Shown: positions 19,844-29,272 of the stretch, piece after piece | Numbering within the stretch: position 1 is the first letter of the stretch | Layout of the letters: every line of letters starts with the position of its first letter | DNA from: a virus | DNA length: 38,057 nt | Virus record (IMG/VR): IMGVR_UViG_3300034198_006175 | Span: 1 to 38,057 of that record | Direction: 5' to 3' (one strand) | Made by a program: the position numbers and the translations under genes | The notes under the pieces: generated by a model | The model's database searches: none | What the model was told of the DNA's origin: nothing | What the model saw: only the letters and a program-made list of their open reading frames with translations

Positions 19844-21570
19844 GACCAAGTACCAATGGAAGTGTTGCCACCGCTAGCAGCAATTGGCCAAATTCTAAAC
19901 GATGAGCCAACTTGGACTGTATATATGGAGCCAGTAGCGCTTAATTGCACTTGTGGGGTCAGTATGGTGTTCGTGCTGACATGAACCGTGCCTCGCTCCT
20001 GAACATGGACCCATTGGTTTGTTGTTGAAAGTCCACTGCCGACAATTTTTGCCACTTCCGAGTCACGATATCCCACCGTGACGGTCCCGATATCGGACGT
20101 TGTCGAACTGAGTGAAGCTAATGATTGGCCGGTCATGGTTTGCACTCCGCCACCCGTAAGCCCATACAATACGGAAACATTATGAGTGAAAGTATTACTA
20201 GTTTTTCTTATCGTAAATAATAGTTCAAACTCGTACACTGTTGCGCCCTGCACAGATACCCCCACCCCAAGGATTGATTGAGGCGTGGTGACCGTCGAAC
20301 TAAGTTGCCGGGTCGAATTTAAGCGGTAATACTGGTAGGCGGGATATACAGCAAAAGCATTGCCATTCACTCTTCCAGTTAAATAACCCGTGGAAGAAAC
20401 TCTTGCCTTTTCGGCGCCACCTGTAGCAATGCCTAAGCCGCTGCCAGTGTTGTACAGGCCAATTCCAGTGGCACTAGTAAATGCAAGGCCAGGGTTGGTA
20501 GCACTGCCATCCGGGATACTGATTAAAGTGGTGGAAGAAACTGTTTGAGCGCCGAACGCTGGGTCAATCTTGGTGCCAGCAATTGCCGCACTTGCCGAAA
20601 CGTCTGCGTTAACAATGCTGGCATTGCCGCTAATCAACACTGTTCCCGTTTGATTTGGGAAGGTTGCAATTTGATTTGTTGTTAATGTTCCAGGCGTAAT
20701 CTTGACAGAATAACTTCCAACGCCACCAGCGCGACCTGCAATTAAAATTTCATCTTCGGCTGAGGCATTGCGAAATCTTTGCCCCGTTACATTGGTAAAA
20801 ACATTGGCGCCAGTAAAGGCATTGTTGCTTGCCAAGACAACATCACCCGCCACACCAGCACCGCTAGACGCCGCTGTAAGACGCCCTTTTGAATCGACCG
20901 TAATACTTGCATTGGTATAGCTTCCAGGCACTACTGCCGTATTGGCCAATGTTGTACTAAGACTGATATTGGCACTGCCATTGAAAGATCCAGAAGTACC
21001 TGTGGCATCGCCCGTCAAACTAATTGTTCTTCCAGTGGAAAGAGTGGCCGCTGAACCAGTGATACTGATTCCCCAGGTGCCGCTGGTGCCAGCTCCGCCA
21101 AGAGGAGCGTATGTGGCGCCAGCAGAGGTGGTTGTAAGGTATCCAGTGATGGACGCTCCAGCAGGAATCGTAACCGTTCCAGTGAAGGTGGGAGACGCAA
21201 TGGGGGAGTATGCTTGTGCTTTTACGAATGCTGTGGTAGCAATGTTTGTATTATCGTCAGCCGTCGAAGGCGTGGTGGCCGTAGCAGTTGCAAGGGAGGT
21301 TTGACCGGTCACATTAAGAGTGCCGCCAATTGCAGCATTCCCCACAGTGCTTAGGCCGGTCAAGGCGTAAACTGAAGTCAGCTCTTGATAGCTGGTTCCG
21401 TTGTATCGCTGCCAGCGATTAATGGAACTACTCCATGCAACCGCGCCACTGGGAACATTTGTACTGCCAGTGCCATCGAACATCAATGCCGCATCTGTGT
21501 CCCTGCCTTTTAGTTGTGCCAGGACATCGGTATAGAGGCTGCTCGTTGTGGGGTTAGACCAGTTTGCCAT
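19840..21570 (-). CDS. Tail fibre protein (576 aa)
   Basis: Low-complexity Ser/Thr/Ala-rich chain typical of phage fibres. NIATTAFVKAQAYSPIASPT (about 109-128) is a recurring fibre motif, followed by FTGTVTIPAGASI, GDATGTSGSFNG and ITVDSKGRLTAASSG, another common fibre element. The C-terminal about 180 residues (from VYPAYQYYRLNS) are a distinct beta domain that may be the tip. It is one of at least five fibre-like genes downstream of J, and probably forms a trimeric side or tip fibre. Confidence 0.78.
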   Translation of the reverse strand: MANWSNPTTSSLYTDVLAQLKGRDTDAALMFDGTGSTNVPSGAVAWSSSINRWQRYNGTSYQELTSVYALTGLSTVGNAAIGGTLNVTGQTSLATATATTPSTADDNTNIATTAFVKAQAYSPIASPTFTGTVTIPAGASITGYLTTTSAGATYAPLGGAGTSGTWGISITGSAATLSTGRTISLTGDATGTSGSFNGSANISLSTTLANTAVVPGSYTNASITVDSKGRLTAASSGAGVAGDVVLASNNAFTGANVFTNVTGQRFRNASAEDEILIAGRAGGVGSYSVKITPGTLTTNQIATFPNQTGTVLISGNASIVNADVSASAAIAGTKIDPAFGAQTVSSTTLISIPDGSATNPGLAFTSATGIGLYNTGSGLGIATGGAEKARVSSTGYLTGRVNGNAFAVYPAYQYYRLNSTRQLSSTVTTPQSILGVGVSVQGATVYEFELLFTIRKTSNTFTHNVSVLYGLTGGGVQTMTGQSLASLSSTTSDIGTVTVGYRDSEVAKIVGSGLSTTNQWVHVQERGTVHVSTNTILTPQVQLSATGSIYTVQVGSSFRIWPIAASGGNTSIGTWS

Positions 21571-21605
21571 TAGATGCTTACCAAATTAGCGCTGCACATA
21601 TCCTA

Positions 21606-22646
21606 CTAGACTCCACGCGCCTGCCAATAAACAGTGTTGCTTTGCCTTGTCCCGTCATCAGCAAAAACCAAAACCCTGAAGGATGCAGGATTTGCTGCGT
21701 CCGTAAAATTGCAAGTTGCAAATCTGGCCGATGTAGAATTAACTGTCGCAAGAATGGATGTGACTCGGGTGAAAGATTTATTGAAAGAAATTAGCGTTCC
21801 CCCGGAATCCGTGCTTACTGCACTCGCTGAACCGCTGTCAGTGATTAATTTGGTGTCAAATCGAATATTTAAGCCGGTGGCAAGAAGTAAATCATTATTC
21901 CCAGACGAACTAAAGTCATAAAGAATCTTGACGTATCTAAAATTTAATGCAAAAATGCTACTCGTATTTGTGTAGTTGGTCCACGCATCTCCGCTGGCGG
22001 TTTTAACGCTTATAGTTGGCGTTATTATTGTATTACCGACCACATGTGTGTGCGTCAGCGTTGTGGAAATTTTAGAACCCGTAATAATAGAACCATAGTC
22101 AATTATCTCTTCGTAACTTGCGGTGGTGGTAGACGGCAGTGCATAATAGGCATAGCCTGCATTGATTTGGTCCTGGATCGTGGTCCAACTGCGGGAGGTA
22201 AAATGCGTGGCCCATGTTTCAGTTAGGTTCAGATTGACAAGCAGCGCACCGTCCTCGATTAGTGCATTTACCTTTGTTCCGCTAAAAGTAGAATTTTCAT
22301 TGAATTGACTGGTAAAGTCTGGAGGCGACCCAACTTCAACGGTAACCGAACTCGGCAGTCCATAAGACCCACTTGAGTCAACCCCTGCAACCCAGTAGGT
22401 GTACTCACCCTCCGCGTACTCCGTAATAGTCGTAAACGAACCTTGCTTTTGACCAACAACAACACCAGCCTCCCACGTAGATCCACGTCTAATTTCAAAA
22501 TAACTAATGGCGAAAACTGTAGCCACATCTGTCCACGTAAGAGTGACAGTGCTGTCGATAACTCTTGCCGTTACAGTTGGCTGAGACGGACCGTCGACCG
22601 TGTAGTCAAGTGATCCAATAGCGCCAATGTCGTCTTCAAGGTCCAT
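21606..22646 (-). CDS. FnIII-domain tail tip protein, split from J (346 aa)
   Basis: An FnIII domain (about 20-105, with TVTLTWTDVATVFAISYFEI) is followed by a large beta domain that carries YVKILYDFSSSGNNDLLLAT. The FnIII domain closely resembles those in the J protein just upstream (YFEIRRGS here, TYEIRRGS in J). J ends and this gene begins within TAA-TC-ATG. In many phages the two parts form one J chain, so this looks like a split receptor-binding end. No slippery site was found at the junction, so re-initiation is likelier than frameshifting. Confidence 0.72.
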   Translation of the reverse strand: MDLEDDIGAIGSLDYTVDGPSQPTVTARVIDSTVTLTWTDVATVFAISYFEIRRGSTWEAGVVVGQKQGSFTTITEYAEGEYTYWVAGVDSSGSYGLPSSVTVEVGSPPDFTSQFNENSTFSGTKVNALIEDGALLVNLNLTETWATHFTSRSWTTIQDQINAGYAYYALPSTTTASYEEIIDYGSIITGSKISTTLTHTHVVGNTIITPTISVKTASGDAWTNYTNTSSIFALNFRYVKILYDFSSSGNNDLLLATGLNIRFDTKLITDSGSASAVSTDSGGTLISFNKSFTRVTSILATVNSTSARFATCNFTDAANPASFRVLVFADDGTRQSNTVYWQARGV

Positions 22647-22648
22647 GA

Positions 22649-25600
22649 TTATGTGCCCGTAGGATCGCCGACGTTACCAGCCGTATCTTTTGCTGCAACA
22701 AAAAACCTATAGCTTTTTCTTGATGATACGCTTATGTTCGTGGCAGTGCCTGATGTTTTAATAAGTTTTGTATTCGTAGGGCTATCCCAAGTTGGATTGG
22801 GATTTGCAGTTGTAATTTCTGAATATCTAATTTCATGTTCCCTGAGTGGAAGTGTTCCGGCAACTCTTGTCCATGTAAGTGTTATAGCAAGTGATGAGAA
22901 TGGTGAGACTGTCAGGGTTGGGGCGGGTGGCTTGACAATTGTTGCGTCAACGTATGCCGCTTCTCCATATTCATTCGTTGCTTCGTAATATGCCGCCACC
23001 CAAATCCTTTTTGTTCCTATATACCAACCAGACGTGGTGGTTGGAGTTATCTTTGCCGATGTCGCCGTGCCAGCAACGGGTGGAACTGCTTGAGTGCCAC
23101 TGGCAAAGGAAGTGCCAAATCTAATGTGCCACTGTGAGGGAGTCACTAGATTGGCCTTGTTCGCGACCCACCTGACCGTGTAATCGGCCCCGCCAAAGCT
23201 TCCCGTGACCACGGGAGGGGCAAACGAGGCTATTGATGTCATGGTTACCGAAACGGGACTAGATTCCGCTCCGCTCACGTCCACTGTCACCACCCAAAAT
23301 GTCCTTGTACCAGTCCACGTTAGCTTGAATAGCGCAAATACGTCAGAAACCATCGTAACGTAAGTGCTTGACGCATAAGCATCGCCATGAGATATTTTAT
23401 ACCCCTTAATGTTAAAAGTGGTGAGGCTAGCTGGGGCATTCCAGTCCAAATTTGCATCTCCAGCTTTTGTAGGAAACGCACGAAATGATGTAACTGGATT
23501 GGGAGGGAGTGTTGTTATTACTGTAGACGCTGCGGACGTACTGTAAACACCAATGGTGTCAATTGCTTTAATTCTGTAAGTAAAGGTGCCTGGATCAACA
23601 AATCCAAGCTTGTAGGTGGTTGCGTTCACCTGGGTTACGACCGCACTTGTATCCCAGCTATCAGACGAGGAGCCCCTTCTTATTTCATACGTTGAAAAAT
23701 CAATATCGGAAATACCTGTCCAGGACAACGTGGCACCAATGACAGGATCAACAGACGCAGTAAAATTAGTAACGTTTGAAGGCGGTTCTGTTTTACCAAT
23801 AGCGTTTATAGATCCATCAAGCGTATTTACGCTTCCCACTCCATTGGAACCAAGAGATGCAATGGAAAATTCATACAGTCCGCTAGTGATATCCGGGAGG
23901 TCAAAAGATGGCCCGGAAGTATTCGTGGTGGTCCAATTACCAGAGTCTTTGCGATAGCGCACTCGATAACGCACTGCATATTCCGCAGCTTTCCAAGTAA
24001 CAAGAATTTGTGCCCTAACAGATCCGTTGGACACGTAAATATTCTCAGAGGCGCTAAAGTCAATTGGCGAGTCTGGTATTACACTCAAATCACTCACGTC
24101 CTCAAAGACAAGCGGTATATCCCTTTCGACGGAATCATACTTTGATTCGTTGTATGTAAGCGCTGAAATCTCATATTCAATTCCCTTTTGTTCAACCACG
24201 CTAACCACTCTCCATTTTGTTGGCTTGCTACTGTTAGTAGAGTAGATCCATATAGCGTTTGCTTGTGGAGCAGCCGAAAAGGGCGAGCTAACGGTGATAA
24301 TATCTCCAGAAAAATTACTGACCAGCCGTTCTTCAACCAAGCCACTTGGCATAATTACTGATAGACGGGGAGAACCAAATGCTGAAATACTTGTAACATC
24401 ATCAATCTGGATAGTAGTTGTAGTGGCGGATTTAATTCGTCCACCCTTTCTGCTACCAGAGCGCACTGGATCGGCAATTAAAATGACCGAACCGGGTCTA
24501 ATAACCATTCCAGCGTCCATGGAAGTAGTAAAAGTAACCACTTCTGTTTCGAGATTTTCAGATGTTAAAAGCCATTCTCCAAGCCTTCTAGCCTGCCCCC
24601 TGCTTGTACACCCAAACGCTTCAATGTTTTTTTGAGTAACACCGTACTTACTAATTGCATCGCGATCTTCAACGGCCTCGTAAAGATAATCTCTCCTGGC
24701 AATATCAAAATATTTGACAAGCGCTACAGTTGATCTGCTTTTTTGGCTACTTCCGCTGTAAGAAAAGCCGACTTCAGAAACATTAGTTGGATTGAAAAGA
24801 TAGCTTGGTGACGCTGGTGCATCTTGCGCCACCGTAACACTACCGGCAGACCAAAATGGCATCGCCCTGAAGACAGATGCCATGTCATTTATGAGTTGAA
24901 AAGCATCTACTTCTGATTGAATGTTTACATTTAACGAGAAACGTGGTTCATAGCCGCCAAAACCATCTCGCACTCCATGCCTGCCGCCTAGGGTACTGTA
25001 ATCATTAGTCGTGCCCTCGCGGGTGTTAAGCGCTGAGCAATATTGAGATGCTGCGTAAAAAGCAAATTTGTCTAAATTCTCTGCCGTAAAATTTCCTGCA
25101 TTGGCTTTGTCCGCGTCTGTTAATATATAATCGCCGAATCCATAGCGCCGTGAGACCAAAAGGTCGAATAAGCACCAGGCGGGATCTGTGGTGTAAGCAG
25201 CCGCTCCAAAGGTGCCATTCCATACGCCATCATAAATAAGTGCTCCCGTGGCCGGATCGACCGTTGCATTACTAGGAATACGAACCTTGAGACCCTTTAT
25301 CAAATACGACCGGGCAGGGATCGAATTAAACTGCTCAGCGTCAACACGCAGTGCTACGAAGGCTGTATTTGGATACCTCAACTGTGCTGTTTTTACAAGA
25401 GTATAACTTGTCCATTGGAAAGCATTTACCAAGCTTGAAGATGTGGAATTGATAGTATCTCTCGTCACCTTGATATTCACTGGAAAAGCTACATCAGTTA
25501 AGCCCACTCGGTAAGAGACTTGGTATGTGTCACCAGTGCGCCCTGAAATTTGCTTGACAAGTCGAGTTTGATAGCTGGCACTACCAGCGCCCTGTAGTGA

Positions 25601-26089
25601 AATGCTTAGTTGAACTAGTGTGCCAACAATATCACCATTGCTTTTCTGCTCTTGAAGCGCTGGAAATGTAATGGTAACGTTTACAAATTTAACACTGGGA
25701 TCGGTAATTGTGCGAACAATTGGAATGCCGTACTCGACTGTCACACCTACGCTTACTTCACTATAAATTCCTTGCGTTCCGGTGATAGGTGTGGCCTCAA
25801 GGGAGGGTAGGAATGACTGGTCCTGTGTGCCATTCCTTGTAGCCACGGAAACATTCTTAAAGTTATACTGGCCGTTGCTATATAACGGTGTATTGTTCAG
25901 AAAAATTGAGCTTTCGCCATCAACGAGCCCTTGGATTTCACCCTCGCACAATATATCTATAACATTGGCATAGGCAATGCTGTTTAAATTGTCTACGGCT
26001 GTCGTAGGAGTGTAGAAGGCTTGCTGCTGCGCTGCACCACCTTTGCGGTTACCACGGCCACCAGCGCCTGATAAGATTTTGTCGGTCAT
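22649..26089 (-). CDS. Tail tip attachment protein J (central fibre, lambda gpJ-like)
   Basis: This 1146-residue protein is close to lambda gpJ in length (1132). The N-terminal half has tip-attachment features: NVIDILCEGEIQGLVDG, then AWCLFDLLVSRRYGFGDYIL and INDMASVFRAMPFWSAG. From about 690 onward there are four or five FnIII repeats, such as PPSNVTNFTASVDPV, TYEIRRGSSSDSWDTS and PPAPTLTVSPFSSLAITLTW. It follows gpI with an ATGA overlap, as in lambda. It forms the tip spike that meets the host receptor. The extreme C-terminal module appears to be a separate gene downstream. Confidence 0.9.
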   Translation of the reverse strand: MTDKILSGAGGRGNRKGGAAQQQAFYTPTTAVDNLNSIAYANVIDILCEGEIQGLVDGESSIFLNNTPLYSNGQYNFKNVSVATRNGTQDQSFLPSLEATPITGTQGIYSEVSVGVTVEYGIPIVRTITDPSVKFVNVTITFPALQEQKSNGDIVGTLVQLSISLQGAGSASYQTRLVKQISGRTGDTYQVSYRVGLTDVAFPVNIKVTRDTINSTSSSLVNAFQWTSYTLVKTAQLRYPNTAFVALRVDAEQFNSIPARSYLIKGLKVRIPSNATVDPATGALIYDGVWNGTFGAAAYTTDPAWCLFDLLVSRRYGFGDYILTDADKANAGNFTAENLDKFAFYAASQYCSALNTREGTTNDYSTLGGRHGVRDGFGGYEPRFSLNVNIQSEVDAFQLINDMASVFRAMPFWSAGSVTVAQDAPASPSYLFNPTNVSEVGFSYSGSSQKSRSTVALVKYFDIARRDYLYEAVEDRDAISKYGVTQKNIEAFGCTSRGQARRLGEWLLTSENLETEVVTFTTSMDAGMVIRPGSVILIADPVRSGSRKGGRIKSATTTTIQIDDVTSISAFGSPRLSVIMPSGLVEERLVSNFSGDIITVSSPFSAAPQANAIWIYSTNSSKPTKWRVVSVVEQKGIEYEISALTYNESKYDSVERDIPLVFEDVSDLSVIPDSPIDFSASENIYVSNGSVRAQILVTWKAAEYAVRYRVRYRKDSGNWTTTNTSGPSFDLPDITSGLYEFSIASLGSNGVGSVNTLDGSINAIGKTEPPSNVTNFTASVDPVIGATLSWTGISDIDFSTYEIRRGSSSDSWDTSAVVTQVNATTYKLGFVDPGTFTYRIKAIDTIGVYSTSAASTVITTLPPNPVTSFRAFPTKAGDANLDWNAPASLTTFNIKGYKISHGDAYASSTYVTMVSDVFALFKLTWTGTRTFWVVTVDVSGAESSPVSVTMTSIASFAPPVVTGSFGGADYTVRWVANKANLVTPSQWHIRFGTSFASGTQAVPPVAGTATSAKITPTTTSGWYIGTKRIWVAAYYEATNEYGEAAYVDATIVKPPAPTLTVSPFSSLAITLTWTRVAGTLPLREHEIRYSEITTANPNPTWDSPTNTKLIKTSGTATNISVSSRKSYRFFVAAKDTAGNVGDPTGT

Positions 26090-26658
26090 GTTTGCACCAC
26101 GTCAATACCAGCGGAAGCAACGATGGATCCAACGAGCACTTGGCCGTAGCAAATCGGAACTGGCACACCTTGCCGACTTACGTTTTGCACTCCTGAAAAG
26201 CTATATGATAATTTTGGATCTGCTGACTTGTCCTCTCCAGTTTTCATTGAAGGTACTGGCATTAGCAATTGACTGACACCATTCAATGCCAAACTTGCGC
26301 CAATGGTAAAAGCAAGCCCTTTCAGGGCGATGCCAGCAATTGCCCAGGAGCCCGGGATGAAGAATGACAATGTGATGAGCGCCACCCCCAGCAAGATTTT
26401 CCCAAAAGCACCACCGGCCCCCGTGAATACCGGTACAATTGCAATTTCTTGCTGGCCAGCAGGATGATGCAATTCATCTTCGCCCAAATCATAATTGCCA
26501 ACACTCACTCGATAGTGCTTGTTGGCCATGAAGGCTTCTAACTGGGGAAAGTTTGTCACCAAGAATCTAACAGCTTCAGCAGCAGATGCCACTTGAGCCT
26601 CAAAGGTTTGCCTACCTAGGAACTTTGCTAGGGGTCCGTACAGTCTAATAATTCTCAT
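26086..26658 (-). CDS. Tail assembly protein I (lambda gpI-like)
   Basis: The 190-residue protein starts with a ubiquitin-like domain: MRIIRLYGPLAKFLG, then AEAVRFLVTNFPQLEAFM. A hydrophobic middle follows (GKILLGVALITLSFFIPGSW, then AIAGIALKGLAFTIG), and then GVQNVSRQGVPVPICYGQVL, standard in this family. Gene order (L, K, I, J) supports the call. It helps build the tail tip and is absent from most mature tails. It starts four bases after the gpK stop. Confidence 0.88.
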   Translation of the reverse strand: MRIIRLYGPLAKFLGRQTFEAQVASAAEAVRFLVTNFPQLEAFMANKHYRVSVGNYDLGEDELHHPAGQQEIAIVPVFTGAGGAFGKILLGVALITLSFFIPGSWAIAGIALKGLAFTIGASLALNGVSQLLMPVPSMKTGEDKSADPKLSYSFSGVQNVSRQGVPVPICYGQVLVGSIVASAGIDVVQT

Positions 26659-26662
26659 GAGA

Positions 26663-27385
26663 TTAAGAAGACCGCCTTGTCCAATTGTAGAGCCTCAGAC
26701 GCCTTCCAGTGCTCTTTTGAAGCCATGACCCGTACATATCAACACTTGACAGTCGCCCCCTCAAATGATGCAGCAATCGACCGTCTTCCACGATCACTCC
26801 AACATGATTCAATTCGTTTGTTTTTCCTGCAATGGACATCAATATCGCATCACCTTCTTGTAGCTGCTCCCCATCCTCTAGTTCGCGAAAACCTGCATCA
26901 GCCCAGTATTGATCAAACAATGGGCATTCCTCAAACTCTTCTGGAGTTGGCGGACGCTTGTAGTCCGATAAAGTAAAGCCCTGCTGTGCATACCATTGAT
27001 GAACGCAACTCCAGCAATCAAAAACATTCCACACCCATTCCCTTCCAATTAGGTCCGCCTGAAACTCTTCTGGCTTGCACAAGCCCCATTCTTCAGTGAC
27101 TGGATTTACTATATGCCATGGCATTTCCGAATGCTGGCAAGCCATTCTGTCTGCAGCACTGGGGTGCGGTGGGGTGTCTGGATGACTGTGGATGACGGCA
27201 ACGACTGTTCCAGCGGTTTCTGCAGCACAAAAGTCGTCGGGATCCAAAATAAAGTTGGTATTATCCGCGCTGAGATTATTGCACGGCCAGTAGCATTTAC
27301 GTCCCTTGATAACAACAAGAAGGCCACAAGATTCCCTTGGCATCTCTGCCTTGGCATGGTCCATGGCATCAGTTTTCCAAGTCAT
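26663..27385 (-). CDS. Tail tip peptidase K (JAMM + NlpC/P60, lambda gpK-like)
   Basis: Two enzyme domains are fused. The N-terminal JAB/MPN domain has E18 (ESCGLLV) and a complete HxH-x7-S-x2-D zinc motif (H66, H68, S76, D79). The C-terminal NlpC/P60 domain has Cys124 (FDCWSCVHQW), His194 (NHVGVIVE) and His206. In lambda and relatives this protein is part of the tail tip complex and probably cuts cell-wall peptide during entry. The ATG overlaps the gpL-like stop by four bases. Confidence 0.9.
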   Translation of the reverse strand: MTWKTDAMDHAKAEMPRESCGLLVVIKGRKCYWPCNNLSADNTNFILDPDDFCAAETAGTVVAVIHSHPDTPPHPSAADRMACQHSEMPWHIVNPVTEEWGLCKPEEFQADLIGREWVWNVFDCWSCVHQWYAQQGFTLSDYKRPPTPEEFEECPLFDQYWADAGFRELEDGEQLQEGDAILMSIAGKTNELNHVGVIVEDGRLLHHLRGRLSSVDMYGSWLQKSTGRRLRLYNWTRRSS

Positions 27386-28878
27386 ACTAAGAAGCTGGAC
27401 AATCCAGGAAACGCGCCAAATGGCAACAAGCTGCCAGTACGAACAGTATAAAGGTTCTGTCCTCGAAAGCTATAAGTGGATGTAGTTGGCGTCAACGCCT
27501 GATAAATGCTAATTATTCCAATATCCCTGTAAGTGTTTGGCGGGTAGCCAAGGGGCTTACTTGGCGTGACCGAGCTTTCCGAATTAGTAATAGTTGCGAC
27601 TCTTGTATTTGAGTAAATAATGCTATTCGCTTGTTTATCAACGCCTGGGAAAATGTAATCACCGACAACCATGTTGCGAATTGGATCAGCTAGACTCCAA
27701 TTGATGTAAACAGGTGTGCCGGTGGCATACGAAGTGGATGCACCGGTTCTTGTGCCGCGAAGCGTTCCAATGAGTCCAGTGTTGAATGAAATGCTTAAAT
27801 TAACATAGTAATAGCCACCAGTTGGACCAGTAACGCTGGTAACATAAACATCTTCGTCTGTCGGAAGAAAGGGGCCTGACACTATCATTCCGTAAGTGGG
27901 AATTTCACCGCTATTGGGAATTCTGATCTGAAGGCCATCGTTGATCACCAATCCAGACAGCTCCAGATGGCCAGTTGAATTGCTAAACACTGATGTATTG
28001 GTCGATGGCGTGCTAACTGTGAGTGTCAAATTTCCAGTATTCACTGCTGTGACCGTCGTGGACGATGGGGTGAGCCCAAAGCCCCAAATTGTATCCCCCG
28101 GCGAAATTTGCTTAATAGCAGCGGAGTCAACATTGGTAATCACCGAACTGTCCTTTGTTACAAGTCCAATTGTTTGAACTTCCCCAAATCTTGCCCTGCA
28201 GCCGTCAATAGTCTTAGAACAAACATCTTCGGACTGGAATACTGTCAAGGCATTCGTCACTGTGTAATATCTTGCACTCGCATACGTGCATTCCGATGAC
28301 CTATAAATCCATGAACATAAATTACTTAAGCATTGACGTTTTGGTGCTCTGACGCCTTGCAAATCAAAGGCACTTCCGAGGGTGAATTCACAGAGATCCC
28401 TCGTCTCAACTGACTTTTGGATTACATAATAAATTTCTCGTGGCCATTCCGCTGTGCTATCTGGTGTTCCCCATGGATTTACACTGCCCGGAAAATTAAC
28501 GGCGTCCAAGAAACGGGCAAACGTGCGTATGCGAGTTAACTTTGCGCCGATTAAATCATTTCCTGGATTTACTTGCCTAATGGCATCCAAGATAGTGCTA
28601 ATACCTCCGCTTGTATTTGCAATTTTTAACTTTGGCTGGGGAAGCTGACCGTTTCCTGCATACTCAAATCCTTCTACGAGCACGGGAAATGCTGTATAAG
28701 TCTGTCCCGCCCATACTATATTGCGAGTGCCCTCTGTTAATGCATTTGTCCCATCATGAAAATAATAAGAAATAGTGGAGCCATGTAATCTTGCGAATAA
28801 GTCAAGCTTATATAGCTCGATTAACGACGATGGATTTATCTTTTGTGATTCAGCCCTAAGAGATGCGCTGTAAGTCAT
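27382..28878 (-). CDS. Tail tip protein L (lambda gpL-like) with long C-terminal extension
   Basis: The first about 235 residues follow lambda gpL: LIELYKLDLFARLHGSTI, then PVLVEGFEYAGNGQLPQPKL and the Cys region. Cys183, Cys197, Cys220 and Cys227 (and Cys188) are spaced like the [4Fe-4S] ligands of gpL (KRQC, ECTY, DVCSKTIDGC). The protein is 498 residues, about twice lambda gpL (232). The extra about 260 residues are beta-rich (SPGDTIWGFGLTPSSTTV, GLQIRIPNSGEIP) and end in FGAFPGLSSFLV. The extension may add a tip domain. Gene order M-L-K supports the call. Confidence 0.85.
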   Translation of the reverse strand: MTYSASLRAESQKINPSSLIELYKLDLFARLHGSTISYYFHDGTNALTEGTRNIVWAGQTYTAFPVLVEGFEYAGNGQLPQPKLKIANTSGGISTILDAIRQVNPGNDLIGAKLTRIRTFARFLDAVNFPGSVNPWGTPDSTAEWPREIYYVIQKSVETRDLCEFTLGSAFDLQGVRAPKRQCLSNLCSWIYRSSECTYASARYYTVTNALTVFQSEDVCSKTIDGCRARFGEVQTIGLVTKDSSVITNVDSAAIKQISPGDTIWGFGLTPSSTTVTAVNTGNLTLTVSTPSTNTSVFSNSTGHLELSGLVINDGLQIRIPNSGEIPTYGMIVSGPFLPTDEDVYVTSVTGPTGGYYYVNLSISFNTGLIGTLRGTRTGASTSYATGTPVYINWSLADPIRNMVVGDYIFPGVDKQANSIIYSNTRVATITNSESSVTPSKPLGYPPNTYRDIGIISIYQALTPTTSTYSFRGQNLYTVRTGSLLPFGAFPGLSSFLV

Positions 28879-29216
28879 GGCTCAAATACTTGATCAAAAG
28901 TTGCCTGAATGGTTACGCTCCTCACGCTGTCAACACTTTTGGACCAATCGTAACAAATCCATTGATAACTTGTATCCGTGTCTGGAGGCGTCCAGGTGAA
29001 AGAGGCTGCGTCCTCTGCCCGGTCATCGAGGAAGGCTTCTATGGTGGCAGCATCGGCTATGGATACATTCCACGTGAGGCTCCAGCTCTTGGGGTTTTGA
29101 TTGAGTCCCACGGTAACACGTTGAGAATAGCCGTCCCCAAACCTAATCTGTCTTACATTGGGCTTGCTTCCTTTTTGCATTCCGTAGCTTGGAGCAATGG
29201 AGGGGAAAGTGGCCAT
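28875..29216 (-). CDS. Minor tail protein M (lambda gpM-like)
   Basis: The 113-residue protein matches gpM in size and pattern: RQIRFGDGYSQRVTVGLNQN, PKSWSLTWNVSIADAATIEA, FLDDRAEDAASFTWTPP and a final TFDQVFEP. The start overlaps are as in lambda: its stop overlaps the next start (ATGA at 28875-28878). It joins the tape measure to the tip complex. The 56 bases before it, after the tape measure stop, hold no gene I can see. Confidence 0.87.
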   Translation of the reverse strand: MATFPSIAPSYGMQKGSKPNVRQIRFGDGYSQRVTVGLNQNPKSWSLTWNVSIADAATIEAFLDDRAEDAASFTWTPPDTDTSYQWICYDWSKSVDSVRSVTIQATFDQVFEP

Positions 29217-29272
29217 CAGAAATTTAAGGTGATAGTTGTTTGTGCGGGCTGGAGGCTGCAGTAACTGCTTGG

